Assembly: GCA_963732585.1 (NCBI GenBank)
Contig: CAVSZY010000004.1
Coordinates: 248,001-312,000 of the forward strand
Direction of reading: 5' to 3'
DNA: 64,000 nt
From: WLMZ01 sp963732585
Lineage (GTDB): Bacteria > Actinomycetota > Acidimicrobiia > Acidimicrobiales > Ilumatobacteraceae
Position 1 is the stretch's first letter; every line of letters begins with the position of its first letter. A program made the translations under genes and the position numbers. The notes below the pieces were generated by a model that saw nothing but the letters and a program-made list of their open reading frames with translations, ran no database searches and was not told the origin of the DNA. Shown in pieces: positions 16,443 to 25,213 of this stretch.

Positions 16443-16771
16443 TGGCTCGCGAGATCGAACGCGCCGAAGCGGAGCAACGCATCTTGGCCGGCGCTTCGCT
16501 CCTTGACGCTCAGGGGCCCGGCAAATTCGAACGCTCGCATATCCGTGGTGCGGTCCGCGGCCGAATCGATGATCCTGATGCAATCTTGGCGGTTCTCGGC
16601 GACGACCTCGATCGCGAAATCGTCGTCTACTGCACCGACCAGCACTGCACCGGATCCGCACTCGCCGCGAGTCTGCTTGAAGGACGCGGCTACCGCAACG
16701 TGCTGCGCTACACCAATGGACTCGCCGACTGGGCCGACGCTGCACTCCCCATCGTCTCCAATGGAGGGTGA
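16442..16771 (+). CDS. Rhodanese-like protein in the arsenic operon
   Basis: A 109-residue single-domain rhodanese-like protein. The fold is seen in ASLLDAQGPGKFERSHIRGA and VVYCTDQHCTGSALAASLL ... RYTNGLADW; the likely catalytic Cys is in VVYCTDQHC. It starts one base before the arsI stop and overlaps the transporter gene by 11 bases, so it is embedded in the ars operon. It may be a sulfurtransferase or act as an arsenate-reductase-like thiol protein. Either role is inference. Confidence 0.75.
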   Translation: MAREIERAEAEQRILAGASLLDAQGPGKFERSHIRGAVRGRIDDPDAILAVLGDDLDREIVVYCTDQHCTGSALAASLLEGRGYRNVLRYTNGLADWADAALPIVSNGG

Positions 16772-17762
16772 ACGGCGGTTCTCGGTGCGCGACGAAGCAA
16801 AGCCATTCATCTTGGTCGCGGCAGTTGCCACTGGAATCGGCATCAACCGCGTCACCGGCGGGCTTGCCCGCTACCACTGGATCGTCCAGGCCGGCTTGTT
16901 CCTCGTCATCTTCTCGATCATGGCATTCGTCGAAGTCCGCGGCGTCGGCCGGGCCTTGCGCCAACTCAAACCGACAGTGCTCGCCGTCACCACCAACTAC
17001 ATCATCGTGCCTCTCTTCGCCTGGACACTCGGCTGGCTGCTGCTGCGCGACTACCCCGACCTTTGGGCGGGCGTCATCCTGTACACCCTCACGCCATGCA
17101 TCGGCTGGTACTTGATCTTCATCGACCTCGCGCACGGCAACATGGACTGGGGGCTGGCGATGCTCCCGATCGACGTCGTCCTCCAGTTCGTGCTGCTGCC
17201 GCTCTATCTCTGGCTGCTCAACGGCAACGTCGTCCCGATCGACGCCACCACGTTGATCCGCAGTCTCACCTTATTCCTGCTGCTACCGCTCGCCGCGGGG
17301 TACCTTGTCCGGGTTCTGATGATCCGATGGAAAGGTCGGCTGTTCACCTACGGGCCCTACAAGCAAGCGATCAGCGAACTCAAGCTGTGGGCCCTGGTCG
17401 CAGTGATCATCGGCATCTTCGCCACGCAACCAGGGCTCGCCAACTCTGATCTCGGACGAGTCGGTTTGATCATCGCCACCATCACTCTGTTCTTCCTCGG
17501 TGTGTTCGCTCTCGCGCTCGTCATTGGCCGAGTGTTCAAACTCGGTTACGCCGACACAACCACCATGGTCTTCGAGACCACCGCCCGCAACTCGGAATCG
17601 GTCATCGGCGTTGCTGCTGTCGCCTTCGCCGACAGGCCGCTGGTCACCCTCGCCATCCTCATCGGTCCCATCGTCGAACTGCCGGTGCTGCTGGCCTTAT
17701 GCCGAGTCATGCTCCGCCTCCGACAGCGTTGGACCTGGCCCACGGCGGCAACAACGCAGTAA
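16761..17762 (+). CDS. acr3: ACR3-type arsenite efflux transporter
   Basis: A 333-residue membrane protein with about ten helices of the bile acid:Na+/ACR3 fold. The conserved Cys of ACR3 helix 4 is present in LTPCIGWYLIFIDLA (C113), and the late helix carries VFETTARNSESVIG. ACR3 exports arsenite by H+ antiport. The ATG at 16761 overlaps the rhodanese-like gene by 11 bases. It completes a divergent arsR / arsI-rhodanese-acr3 locus with no arsC-type reductase nearby. Confidence 0.88.
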   Translation: MEGERRFSVRDEAKPFILVAAVATGIGINRVTGGLARYHWIVQAGLFLVIFSIMAFVEVRGVGRALRQLKPTVLAVTTNYIIVPLFAWTLGWLLLRDYPDLWAGVILYTLTPCIGWYLIFIDLAHGNMDWGLAMLPIDVVLQFVLLPLYLWLLNGNVVPIDATTLIRSLTLFLLLPLAAGYLVRVLMIRWKGRLFTYGPYKQAISELKLWALVAVIIGIFATQPGLANSDLGRVGLIIATITLFFLGVFALALVIGRVFKLGYADTTTMVFETTARNSESVIGVAAVAFADRPLVTLAILIGPIVELPVLLALCRVMLRLRQRWTWPTAATTQ

Positions 17763-17779
17763 CCGAGCGCCTGCTGGCT

Positions 17780-17798
17780 GATTCGCGTTGAGCGAATC
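17780..17798 (+). terminator. Stem-loop between convergent genes
   Basis: GATTCGC (17780-17786) and GCGAATC (17792-17798) form a perfect 7-bp stem with loop GTTGA, in the 42-base gap between convergent acr3 and the F420 oxidoreductase. No long T-run follows, so termination may be partly Rho-dependent. Confidence 0.5.
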
Positions 17799-17804
17799 GA
17801 ACAC

Positions 17805-18779
17805 TCAGATTCCGGCGAGGCGATCGACGACCGGAGCGAACTCTTCAAGGTGGCGTTGGGCCACGGTGATATAGCTGAAGCCATACTGTTCACGGCGCTG
17901 CTGCAGCGTGTCGCAGATCGCCTCCACCGAGCCGAAGAAGGCGTGCGGGTGCGCCAACAGGTCTTCGGTGCTCACCCCGAAACGGGCGGCCATACCGGCT
18001 GCCGCGGTCTGCGGATCGTCGGTGATGCCAATGAAGTAGGCGCCGATCTCCAACTCGATGTCGTCGAAGCGATCGCCTGCTCCGTTGCGCACCCACTGCA
18101 GTTTCTGCTCCGTGACTTCGGCGGTGCCACTGGCCACGCTCGACGACCCAAGCTTGCCCGCCGAGTTGTTGAAGTTGAAACTGACGATGTCGCCCAACTC
18201 GCCGGCCAACGTCAACACCTTCTCGGCGCCGCCACCAATCATCACCGGCGGCCCACCGGCCTGCACCGGCATCGGCAACCCGGCGAACCCGCTGACCTTG
18301 CAATGATCGCCATGCACGTCGATCTGCTCGCCGCTCCAATGAGCACGCAACACCCCGACCGCCTCGCGCAGCCGGGCGATACGCACGCTCGGCTTGTCCA
18401 TCGGGATGCCCATGCCGTCGTATTCGGCTTGCACCCATCCTGCCCCGATCGCCGCCTCAAGCCGACCTTCGGACAGAAAGTCGACCGTCGCCAACTCTTT
18501 GGCCAACACCACCGGATGGTGATAGTCGACGCCAAACACCCGGCAGCCGACACGCAAGGTCGACGTCACCGCTGCGGCCATCATCATCGCCGAGATCGGG
18601 GCGACGTCGACCGGGCGATGCCCGCTACCGGCGGCGATCGCCCCAGGCCCGAAGTAATGATCGGTGGTGAACAGCGTCGAGTAGCCCAACGCCTCGGTGC
18701 GCCGGGCAGTCTCGACCCAGGCCGACGCCGACGCGGCTTCAAAGGCCTGCAAGCCGAAACGGAAAGGTTTGGTGCTCAT
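17805..18779 (-). CDS. F420-type luciferase-like oxidoreductase
   Basis: A 324-residue LLM-fold protein starting MSTKPFRFGLQAFEAASA at 18779. Segments YSTLFTTDHYFGPGAIA, STLRVGCRVFGVDYHHPVVL, LSEGRLEAAIGAGWVQAEYD and GGPPVMIGGGAEKVLTLAG identify the F420-dependent family, near those described in mycobacteria. It lies 13 bases downstream of the acyl-CoA dehydrogenase, so the two are co-transcribed. Substrate unknown. Confidence 0.88.
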   Translation of the reverse strand: MSTKPFRFGLQAFEAASASAWVETARRTEALGYSTLFTTDHYFGPGAIAAGSGHRPVDVAPISAMMMAAAVTSTLRVGCRVFGVDYHHPVVLAKELATVDFLSEGRLEAAIGAGWVQAEYDGMGIPMDKPSVRIARLREAVGVLRAHWSGEQIDVHGDHCKVSGFAGLPMPVQAGGPPVMIGGGAEKVLTLAGELGDIVSFNFNNSAGKLGSSSVASGTAEVTEQKLQWVRNGAGDRFDDIELEIGAYFIGITDDPQTAAAGMAARFGVSTEDLLAHPHAFFGSVEAICDTLQQRREQYGFSYITVAQRHLEEFAPVVDRLAGI

Positions 18780-18792
18780 GTCGTTTCCTCCT

Positions 18793-20037
18793 TCAGCGCG
18801 GGGCGTCTTTGAACGGGATGCCACGGTCGACGCGCGGTTCGCCCGGTAAGCCGAGCACCCGCTCGCCGATGATGTTGCGTTGGATTTCGTCGCTGCCGCC
18901 AGCAATGCGATAGCCGGGCGCACCGAGCACGTGATCGTTCCAGGCATACGTGCCCCATTCGCCGTCATCGGCGGTGAGCTTGGCACCGAGCAGGTTCGAG
19001 GCGACATCGCTGATCGTGCGCATCGCATTGGTCCATAACAGCTTGCCGATCGAACCTTCCGGGCCAGCCGTGCCACCGACACGAACCGCAGCTGCAGCGC
19101 GGAATCGGGCCCAGTCGCGCACCCGCTGCGCCGAATAGACCCGCGCTAAGCCCTGACGCACGATCGGGTCGTCGCAGCGATCCATCGCCCGCGCCAGCCC
19201 GAGCAGATCGTCGAAGTTGCCGCCGCGGCGTCCGGAACCACCGCTGGAGTTGCGCTCAAACGACAGCACCGTCAGGGCCACATTCCACCCATCGCCAACG
19301 GCACCGATGCGCAGGTCGTCACCGATCACCGCATCGGAGCAGAACACTTCATTGAACGACGCCCCGCCATTCATCTGCCTGATCGGGCGAACCTCGACAC
19401 CCGGGTGTTGCAGCGGCACCAGAAACGCAGTCATGCCAGCATGCTTGGGCACGTCGACGTCGGTACGGCAGATCGCCAACCCCCACGGCGCGATGCGGGC
19501 GTTCGAACTCCACACCTTCTGACCGTTGAGCACCCAGTTGTCGCCGTCGCGTTCAGCGCGCATGCTCAGGCTTGCCAGATCGCTGCCGGCGCCAGGCTCG
19601 GAGAACAGTTGGCAACAGAAGATCTCAGCGCGCATGAACGGCCGACCGTATTTTTCGATCTGTTCAGGAGTTCCGAACTTCTCGATCGTTGGCGCCACCA
19701 GCTTGGTGGTCACCGAGATCAGCTCGTGGTCGTTGGGGACCTCGAACTGTGCTTCGATCTCTTTGAAGGCACGCTCATGGGCGTTGCTCAACCCGGCGCC
19801 ACCAGCTTCCACCGGCCAGGTGATCGAGCCGAACCTGTTGGCCAACTTCTCGTGATGCCAGGTCACATAATCGGCGAGATAGCGACGTTCTTCGTCCTCG
19901 CTGCGATCGTGAAAAACGGTGACATCGAACTCACCCTCACCCCACGTGTGCGCGGTGGCGGAGCGCCGCGGCCGGGTGGACGACAACCACTCCTCGGCAC
20001 GCTTGCGGAACGACGCAATCGATTCGACCTCAGACAT
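18793..20037 (-). CDS. Acyl-CoA dehydrogenase
   Basis: A 414-residue FAD-dependent acyl-CoA dehydrogenase. It shows the flavin-binding signature CQLFSEPGAGSDLASLSMRA, then NGQKVWSSNARIAPWG, FERNSSGGSGRRGG, and the C-terminal AGGSDEIQRNIIGERVLGLP. It introduces an alpha-beta double bond into a CoA thioester. Sequence style is that of the long-branch actinobacterial ACADs used in steroid and branched-acid degradation, but that is inference. It is the first gene of a two-gene unit with the F420 oxidoreductase. Confidence 0.92.
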   Translation of the reverse strand: MSEVESIASFRKRAEEWLSSTRPRRSATAHTWGEGEFDVTVFHDRSEDEERRYLADYVTWHHEKLANRFGSITWPVEAGGAGLSNAHERAFKEIEAQFEVPNDHELISVTTKLVAPTIEKFGTPEQIEKYGRPFMRAEIFCCQLFSEPGAGSDLASLSMRAERDGDNWVLNGQKVWSSNARIAPWGLAICRTDVDVPKHAGMTAFLVPLQHPGVEVRPIRQMNGGASFNEVFCSDAVIGDDLRIGAVGDGWNVALTVLSFERNSSGGSGRRGGNFDDLLGLARAMDRCDDPIVRQGLARVYSAQRVRDWARFRAAAAVRVGGTAGPEGSIGKLLWTNAMRTISDVASNLLGAKLTADDGEWGTYAWNDHVLGAPGYRIAGGSDEIQRNIIGERVLGLPGEPRVDRGIPFKDAPR

Positions 20038-20131
20038 TCACAAGCCCACTTTCAGCGACTTACTGGTGTCCGTATATCGTAACGCGCGCAACGCTGCGCG
20101 CCAGCAGCCGTGCCAACAGAGGTGTTGGCGC

Positions 20132-20779
20132 TCAGTTGCGACGGGCGTCGATCAATTCGACGAGCAGCCGATGCACGCCCTCGCCATCGGTGACGTGGAA
20201 GGTGTTCCAACCGTGGTCGGCAGCGCCGACGAGATTGGCCGCGAAGTCATCGAGGAACAGCACCTGGTGAGGATCGACGCCAAGGCGTTCGGAGGTCAAC
20301 TCGTAGATCGCCGGCTCCGGTTTGCGTACGCCCACTTCCGAAGAATCGATGACGTGATCGAAGATGCCGAAGCCGACTCGGCGTTCGAGCAGCTCACGAA
20401 ATTCCAGAAAACTGTTGGTGAGCAGGGATGTTGTGTAGCCGAAGGCACGAAGCTCGTCGGCCAGCAGGCACAATTCATCGCGCACCGCGAAGCGGCCATC
20501 GAGCAAAATGTCAAACTCGTCGCCGCGCAGGTTGATGCCTGCAGCCTCAGCGTAGGGGCGCACACCCGCGGCCATTTCGGCGGTTGGCAGTTCACCACGC
20601 TCGGCACGATGCCACGGATGATCGGGTGTCGACACCTCTCGCGGCCCCATCAACACGGCCAGCAACTCCTCCATCGCCACGCCGTGCCACGTCGCCAGTT
20701 GGCCGAGCCGCTCGGTGATCGGCGTGATCAGTACCCCGCCGAGATCGAAGACCACGGCCTTGACATTCGAATAGTTCAC
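20132..20779 (-). CDS. HAD-superfamily hydrolase
   Basis: A 215-residue HAD-IA hydrolase: motif I VVFDLGGVL, motif II in TSLLTNSF, motif III Lys in VGVRKPEPAIYELTSERLG, motif IV VLFLDDFAANLVGA. The DLG form of motif I is common in YihX-like sugar-phosphate phosphatases. Start is GTG 20779; the kinase gene at 20856 is divergent, 76 bases away. Substrate is probably a small phosphorylated metabolite, not specified by the sequence. Confidence 0.85.
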   Translation of the reverse strand: MNYSNVKAVVFDLGGVLITPITERLGQLATWHGVAMEELLAVLMGPREVSTPDHPWHRAERGELPTAEMAAGVRPYAEAAGINLRGDEFDILLDGRFAVRDELCLLADELRAFGYTTSLLTNSFLEFRELLERRVGFGIFDHVIDSSEVGVRKPEPAIYELTSERLGVDPHQVLFLDDFAANLVGAADHGWNTFHVTDGEGVHRLLVELIDARRN

Positions 20780-20855
20780 AGTGGCGCTCCGGGGGTCTTT
20801 CTGCAATCGGTCTCCACTATGTCTATCGGCACCCAGGCGATCTAGCATCGGGCAG

Positions 20856-21446
20856 ATGGCACGTCCAAGGGCATTGACGGTTGCGCTGATCGGTGTCGAC
20901 GGTTCGGGCAAGTCGACCTTGGCGGAACGGCTGGCGGCTGCGCTGCCCGGCGGGAATCTGGTCAAGATTCGTAGCGGGCGAAGTGGGCTGGAGCGGGTTG
21001 CCGCCGACGCCGGACTCGACGATCTCGGCCAGTTCGTTGGCTGGAACGAGGCGATGCTGATGATGGGCACGGTGGCCTGGCAATCAATGAAGGATGTCAA
21101 AGCGTTACGCCGCGACCCGGCAACGACGGTAATCCTCGACCGCTGCCATTTCTGCGTATTGGCGCTGGCAGGCATCCACTCGCCGCAGAGTTCGATAACG
21201 TTGCGCACGCTGTTCGCTGGCATCAAATCGCCGGACCTGACGTTGCATGTGCGCGTCGATCCAGCGGTGGCGATCGCCCGCTTGCACCAGCGCGGTGGCT
21301 CGGACAAACACGCTGAGTTCTTGGCAGCGTTTGATGCCGCCTACGCCGCGCTCCCCGAGGCCGCGGCCTTCGCCCCGATCGACGGCAACCGGACGCAGGA
21401 CGAGATGTTCACCGAAGCGATGACCACACTTGCGAGGCACCAATGA
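20856..21446 (+). CDS. Thymidylate-kinase-like P-loop kinase
   Basis: A 196-residue nucleoside/nucleotide kinase-like protein with Walker A GVDGSGKSTLAERL (residues 13-26), an ILDRCHF segment matching the DR(Y/H) motif, and a lid-like RLHQRGGSDKHAEF. It is shorter and more divergent than house-keeping Tmk. Its stop overlaps the start of the OYE-type reductase by four bases, so it is the first gene of that operon. The actual phosphoryl acceptor is unclear. Confidence 0.75.
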   Translation: MARPRALTVALIGVDGSGKSTLAERLAAALPGGNLVKIRSGRSGLERVAADAGLDDLGQFVGWNEAMLMMGTVAWQSMKDVKALRRDPATTVILDRCHFCVLALAGIHSPQSSITLRTLFAGIKSPDLTLHVRVDPAVAIARLHQRGGSDKHAEFLAAFDAAYAALPEAAAFAPIDGNRTQDEMFTEAMTTLARHQ

Positions 21447-23410
21447 CAACTGCAGACGACTTTCCCGCATTGTTCACCCCGATCACGGTCGGCACGCTGG
21501 ACCTTGAGCACCGTATGGTCGTGCCGCCCCACGGCGGCGGTGGCGGCAACTTGATGGGCAGCGAGCACGAGTTCGAGCAGCACTGCGCGCTGTGGTTGGC
21601 CAAGGCTCACGGCGGCATGCAATGGCTCGGCGGCGGTCCGAACTTCGTCAAGAACCCGATCCCCGTCGGCTTCGAACCGACCGGTGTCGGCGCCCACGGT
21701 CCGGGCTTCTTTCGTCATCCGTTGTATCCGCAGCGCATCGCCGAGTTCGCCCGACGACTGCACGATGCCGGGGCCTACGTCTCGGTGCAGATGGTGCAAC
21801 AGGGCGGCATGCCCTCGGCACCGTCGAGCACCTTCAGCAGCTACGCGGATCACCGCATCCCTCACGCCCTCGATGGCGACGAGGTCGCCTGGTTGATCCG
21901 CGAGTATGGCGAATCGGCGGCGCTGGCTCTCGACAACGGGATCGATGCCATCGAGATCCACGCCAACCATGACGACGTCGTGCAGTGGTTTCTGTCGCCG
22001 TTGACCAACCAGCGCAGCGACGGCTACGGCGGAAGTTTCGACAATCGACGGCGGCTGCTGCGCGAGATCGTGGAGACGATCCGCTTGCTGGCACCGAAGC
22101 CGTTCACCTTCGGGCTGCGGCTGTGCCTCGACGAGTTGATCGATGGCGGCTATGCGCTCGATGAGTGCCTGCGCTTCGTCGAAGCGTTCAGTGCCGACGG
22201 CGGCATCGACTATTTCAGCTTCGACGTCGGCAACAACTGGGGAGCGCCGAGCTACGTGCAACTCGGCTGGCACGACGACGCCGAATGGGCCGAGCTCTGC
22301 GGGCAGGCCAAACAGGCGACAAATCTGCCGGTGGTCTACGCCGGTCGGGTGACCTCGGCCGAGGTTGCCGAGCAGATCGTCGCTGCTGGCCAGGCCGATG
22401 TCGTCGCCTTTGCCCGGGCGACGATGGCCGACCAAAACCTGGTGATCAAGACCCGCGGCGACGACGCTGTTCCCCTGCGGCCGTGTATCGGCCTCAACGA
22501 ATGCATCAACCGCAAACAGGTCGAGGGGTTGAGCTACGCCTGTGGCGTCAACCCGACCTGGGCCCGCGAGGCCGAGCTCGCCAACATGCCTTCGCGCACC
22601 TCGACGCCGCGCTCGATTCTGGTGATCGGTGCTGGCCCGGCGGGCTCGGAGCTGGCTGCGCTGTGCGCCGAGCAGGGCCACAGCGTCCGCCTGTGGGATC
22701 GCAATGACAGGGTTGGCGGCATGTTGGCCACGGCAGCTCGGGTGCGAGCCAATCACAGTTACCACCGTTGGCTCGAGTGGCAGACCGAACGACTGTTACG
22801 TGTTGGCGTTGACGTCGAATTGAACCGCGTGGCAACCGTCGACGACATCCTCAGCGCTGGCGCCGATCACGTCGCCATCGCCACGGGGGCGACGGCGCGC
22901 CGGCCAGCGATTAGCGGGGCCTCACAAGCGAACGTCTACACGATTGTCGGCGCGCTCGATGCGGGCACTGCGCTCGGTCGCCGGGTGGCGATCATCGCCG
23001 AAGACGATGGGCCGGCGCCGCTGTCTGTTGCCGACCATCTGGCCGGGCTGGGCATCGAGGTTACGCTCATCTTCCAGACCGCTGGCCCGGCACCATTGGT
23101 CGGCAAGTACTCGATCGGCTCGATGCTCGCCCGGCTGATCGATGGTGGCGTGCAGTTGGTGGCGATGTCGCGAGTGGTCGCGATCGAGGGCGGAGGGTTG
23201 ACCCTGCGCTCCACCTATGGCACCCGCCAGAGCGTGCTCGACGGCTTCGACTCGGTGGTCCTGGCCACCGGCGGGCTACCCAACGACAGCCTGTGGCGCG
23301 AGACCAAGTTGCGCCACCCCTCGGTGCACCTGTTAGGCGATGCCTTCGCACCGCGGCGGATGGTCTTCGCCACCCGCCAGGCCTTCGAGCTCGCCAGAAC
23401 CTGGTTGTAG
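21443..23410 (+). CDS. Old-yellow-enzyme/2,4-dienoyl-CoA reductase-like flavoprotein
   Basis: The 655-residue protein has an N-terminal OYE TIM barrel (residues about 1-340; HANHDDVVQWFLSPLTNQR, DGYGGSFDNRRRLL) and C-terminal FAD/NAD domains (SILVIGAGPAGSELAALCAE, DSVVLATGG). In FadH and trimethylamine dehydrogenase four Cys (CxxCxxC...C) bind a 4Fe-4S cluster between them. Here the linker reads CIGLNEC followed by SYAC, so the second Cys is Leu. Either the cluster is coordinated differently or is lost. Function is likely reduction of an unsaturated CoA ester or enone. Four-base overlap with the kinase gene. Confidence 0.88.
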   Translation: MTTADDFPALFTPITVGTLDLEHRMVVPPHGGGGGNLMGSEHEFEQHCALWLAKAHGGMQWLGGGPNFVKNPIPVGFEPTGVGAHGPGFFRHPLYPQRIAEFARRLHDAGAYVSVQMVQQGGMPSAPSSTFSSYADHRIPHALDGDEVAWLIREYGESAALALDNGIDAIEIHANHDDVVQWFLSPLTNQRSDGYGGSFDNRRRLLREIVETIRLLAPKPFTFGLRLCLDELIDGGYALDECLRFVEAFSADGGIDYFSFDVGNNWGAPSYVQLGWHDDAEWAELCGQAKQATNLPVVYAGRVTSAEVAEQIVAAGQADVVAFARATMADQNLVIKTRGDDAVPLRPCIGLNECINRKQVEGLSYACGVNPTWAREAELANMPSRTSTPRSILVIGAGPAGSELAALCAEQGHSVRLWDRNDRVGGMLATAARVRANHSYHRWLEWQTERLLRVGVDVELNRVATVDDILSAGADHVAIATGATARRPAISGASQANVYTIVGALDAGTALGRRVAIIAEDDGPAPLSVADHLAGLGIEVTLIFQTAGPAPLVGKYSIGSMLARLIDGGVQLVAMSRVVAIEGGGLTLRSTYGTRQSVLDGFDSVVLATGGLPNDSLWRETKLRHPSVHLLGDAFAPRRMVFATRQAFELARTWL

Positions 23411-23428
23411 CCCCAAGAACCGACAGCG

Positions 23429-24205
23429 CTAGCGCGCGAGGTAGCCGGCGTCGACTGCGAGGGCGTGGCCGAGGGTGAACGACGACGACTCCGAGCACAG
23501 CCACAGCGCGGCGTTGGCGATCTCCTCGGTTGTACCGAAGCGGCCGAGCAGGCTCAGCCGGTTGGCGACATCTTGCGGGTCGCGACCACGGCGGGCGATC
23601 GCCCCGCGCAACATCGGCGTGTCGATCGAACCGGGACAGATGGCGTTGATCCGGATGCCGAGCGGCGCGTAGTCCATCGCCGCGCTGCGTGTCAGCCCGA
23701 GAACAGCGTGTTTCGATGCCGTGTACGCCGGTTGATTGTTCTGCGGGCGAAACGAGTTGGTGGATGCGATGTTGACGATCGAGCCCTTGGTGCCAGCCTC
23801 GATCATCGTGCGCAGTTCGTGTTTCATGCAGTTGAACACGCCGCGCAGGTTGACCCGCTGCATGCGATCGAAGACCTCGTCGTCGCATTCATGCAATGGC
23901 ACCATCTCGTTCTCGATCGCCGCCGCATTGACCGCGCACGTCAGCCGTCCGAACATTTCGACCCCGACCGACAACGCCGCGGCCACCGCGTTCGTGTCGG
24001 TGACATCGGCGTGCACGAACAGCGACTCGCCACCCAACTCGGCGATCATCGCCGACGTTTCCTCACCGCCTTCCTCGGCGACATCGATGAGGATCACCGA
24101 CGCCCCCGCCCGACCAAAGGCCAGGGCGATGGCTCGACCCATGCCAGCGGCACCGCCGGTGACGAAGGCGACGTCACCGGCGAACGAGGGAGTAAACGAG
24201 CCCAT
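23429..24205 (-). CDS. Short-chain dehydrogenase/reductase
   Basis: A 258-residue classical SDR with VTGGAAGMGRA, NIASTNSFR (catalytic Ser) and YTASK. It is the last gene of a minus-strand set with the ABC permease (gap three bases) and ATPase, so it may act on the imported compound or simply share the transcript. Converges with the OYE-type gene after an 18-base gap. Confidence 0.88.
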   Translation of the reverse strand: MGSFTPSFAGDVAFVTGGAAGMGRAIALAFGRAGASVILIDVAEEGGEETSAMIAELGGESLFVHADVTDTNAVAAALSVGVEMFGRLTCAVNAAAIENEMVPLHECDDEVFDRMQRVNLRGVFNCMKHELRTMIEAGTKGSIVNIASTNSFRPQNNQPAYTASKHAVLGLTRSAAMDYAPLGIRINAICPGSIDTPMLRGAIARRGRDPQDVANRLSLLGRFGTTEEIANAALWLCSESSSFTLGHALAVDAGYLAR

Positions 24206-24208
24206 CGC

Positions 24209-25213
24209 TCAGGCCGTCGGCGCGGCAGCGGCCGCCACCGCCGGATCGAGCGGAGCGGCCTTGCGCTTGCGAACTTTGACGATGCCCTTGTGGCTGGCCA
24301 GCGACACGGCGGCCAACAACGAGCAGCCCTGAAACAGCGGTTCGATCCACGCCGTATTGGACACGAAGGTGAGCTGCAGACCCTTGATGCCCCAGGCCAG
24401 CGCGTACAAGGCGATGAACGTGCCCCAGACGTTGGGGCGGCCCTTGAGTTGCGAGGCACCGAAGAACACCGCGGCGATCGCCGGGAACAGGTAGCCGGGT
24501 CCGATGGTCGCCGAGTAATTGCCAATCTTCCAGCCGTAGACAATTCCCGCGAAACCGGCGATCAACCCGGAAGCGACCAGCGAACCCCAGACCAACCGGT
24601 TGGTGCGCAGGCCAGCGAGGCGAGCCGCTTCTGGGTTACCGCCGACAGCGAACATGTGGCGGCCGACCGGCGTGTGCTCGAACACATACCAAATGATGAT
24701 CGCGACGACGAACATCATGTAGAGGTACAACGGCAACCCGAACAGCTCTTGGCGGCCGATGTTGCGGTAGCCCTTGGTGAACGCCTCGTTGATCGATTGA
24801 CTCGACGTTTTCTGTTTGAGGGCCAACAGCACCTGGCTCATACCGAGCGTGGCGATAAAGCTGTCGACCTTTAGCTTGACGACAAAAAAGCCGCTGATGA
24901 ACCCGGCCAGAGCACAGACCCCCAAGGCGACGAACAAGGCCGCGATCTCGGGCATCTTGTCGGTGCTCGCCAGGTAGGTCGACAACACCAGGGCCATTGC
25001 CATGTTGGCCCCGATCGCTAAGTCGAACGTGCCGGTGGCCAAGGGGACGAGGAAGGCCAGGGCCAGAATCCCGTTGAACACCGACTCGATAAACACGAGC
25101 TTGAACGATGTCCAGCTGAGGAAGGTGGTTCCTTTCGTGATGCCGAAATAGACCATGAACAGCGCCCATAGGTAGATGGCGCTGTACTTGTCGAACCGTA
25201 GTCGCTGGATCAT
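24209..25213 (-). CDS. ABC importer permease, ribose/simple-sugar (RbsC) type
   Basis: A 334-residue integral membrane protein of the BPD_transp_2 family with about eight to nine helices and the typical LATGTFDLAIGANMAMALVL and PVGRHMFAVGGNPEAARLAG segments. It forms the channel of a carbohydrate-uptake-2 ABC importer with the ATPase (start overlapped by four bases, 25210-25213) and the divergent binding protein at 26835. Confidence 0.9.
   Translation of the reverse strand: MIQRLRFDKYSAIYLWALFMVYFGITKGTTFLSWTSFKLVFIESVFNGILALAFLVPLATGTFDLAIGANMAMALVLSTYLASTDKMPEIAALFVALGVCALAGFISGFFVVKLKVDSFIATLGMSQVLLALKQKTSSQSINEAFTKGYRNIGRQELFGLPLYLYMMFVVAIIIWYVFEHTPVGRHMFAVGGNPEAARLAGLRTNRLVWGSLVASGLIAGFAGIVYGWKIGNYSATIGPGYLFPAIAAVFFGASQLKGRPNVWGTFIALYALAWGIKGLQLTFVSNTAWIEPLFQGCSLLAAVSLASHKGIVKVRKRKAAPLDPAVAAAAAPTA

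Noticed and set aside
20038..20131. TTACTGG near 20060 upstream of the acyl-CoA dehydrogenase as regulon motif
   Set aside because: Too few matching positions outside TTACT.
23465..24874. Long plus-strand frame opposite the SDR and ABC permease
   Set aside because: Antisense shadow with Arg/His-rich low-quality sequence.
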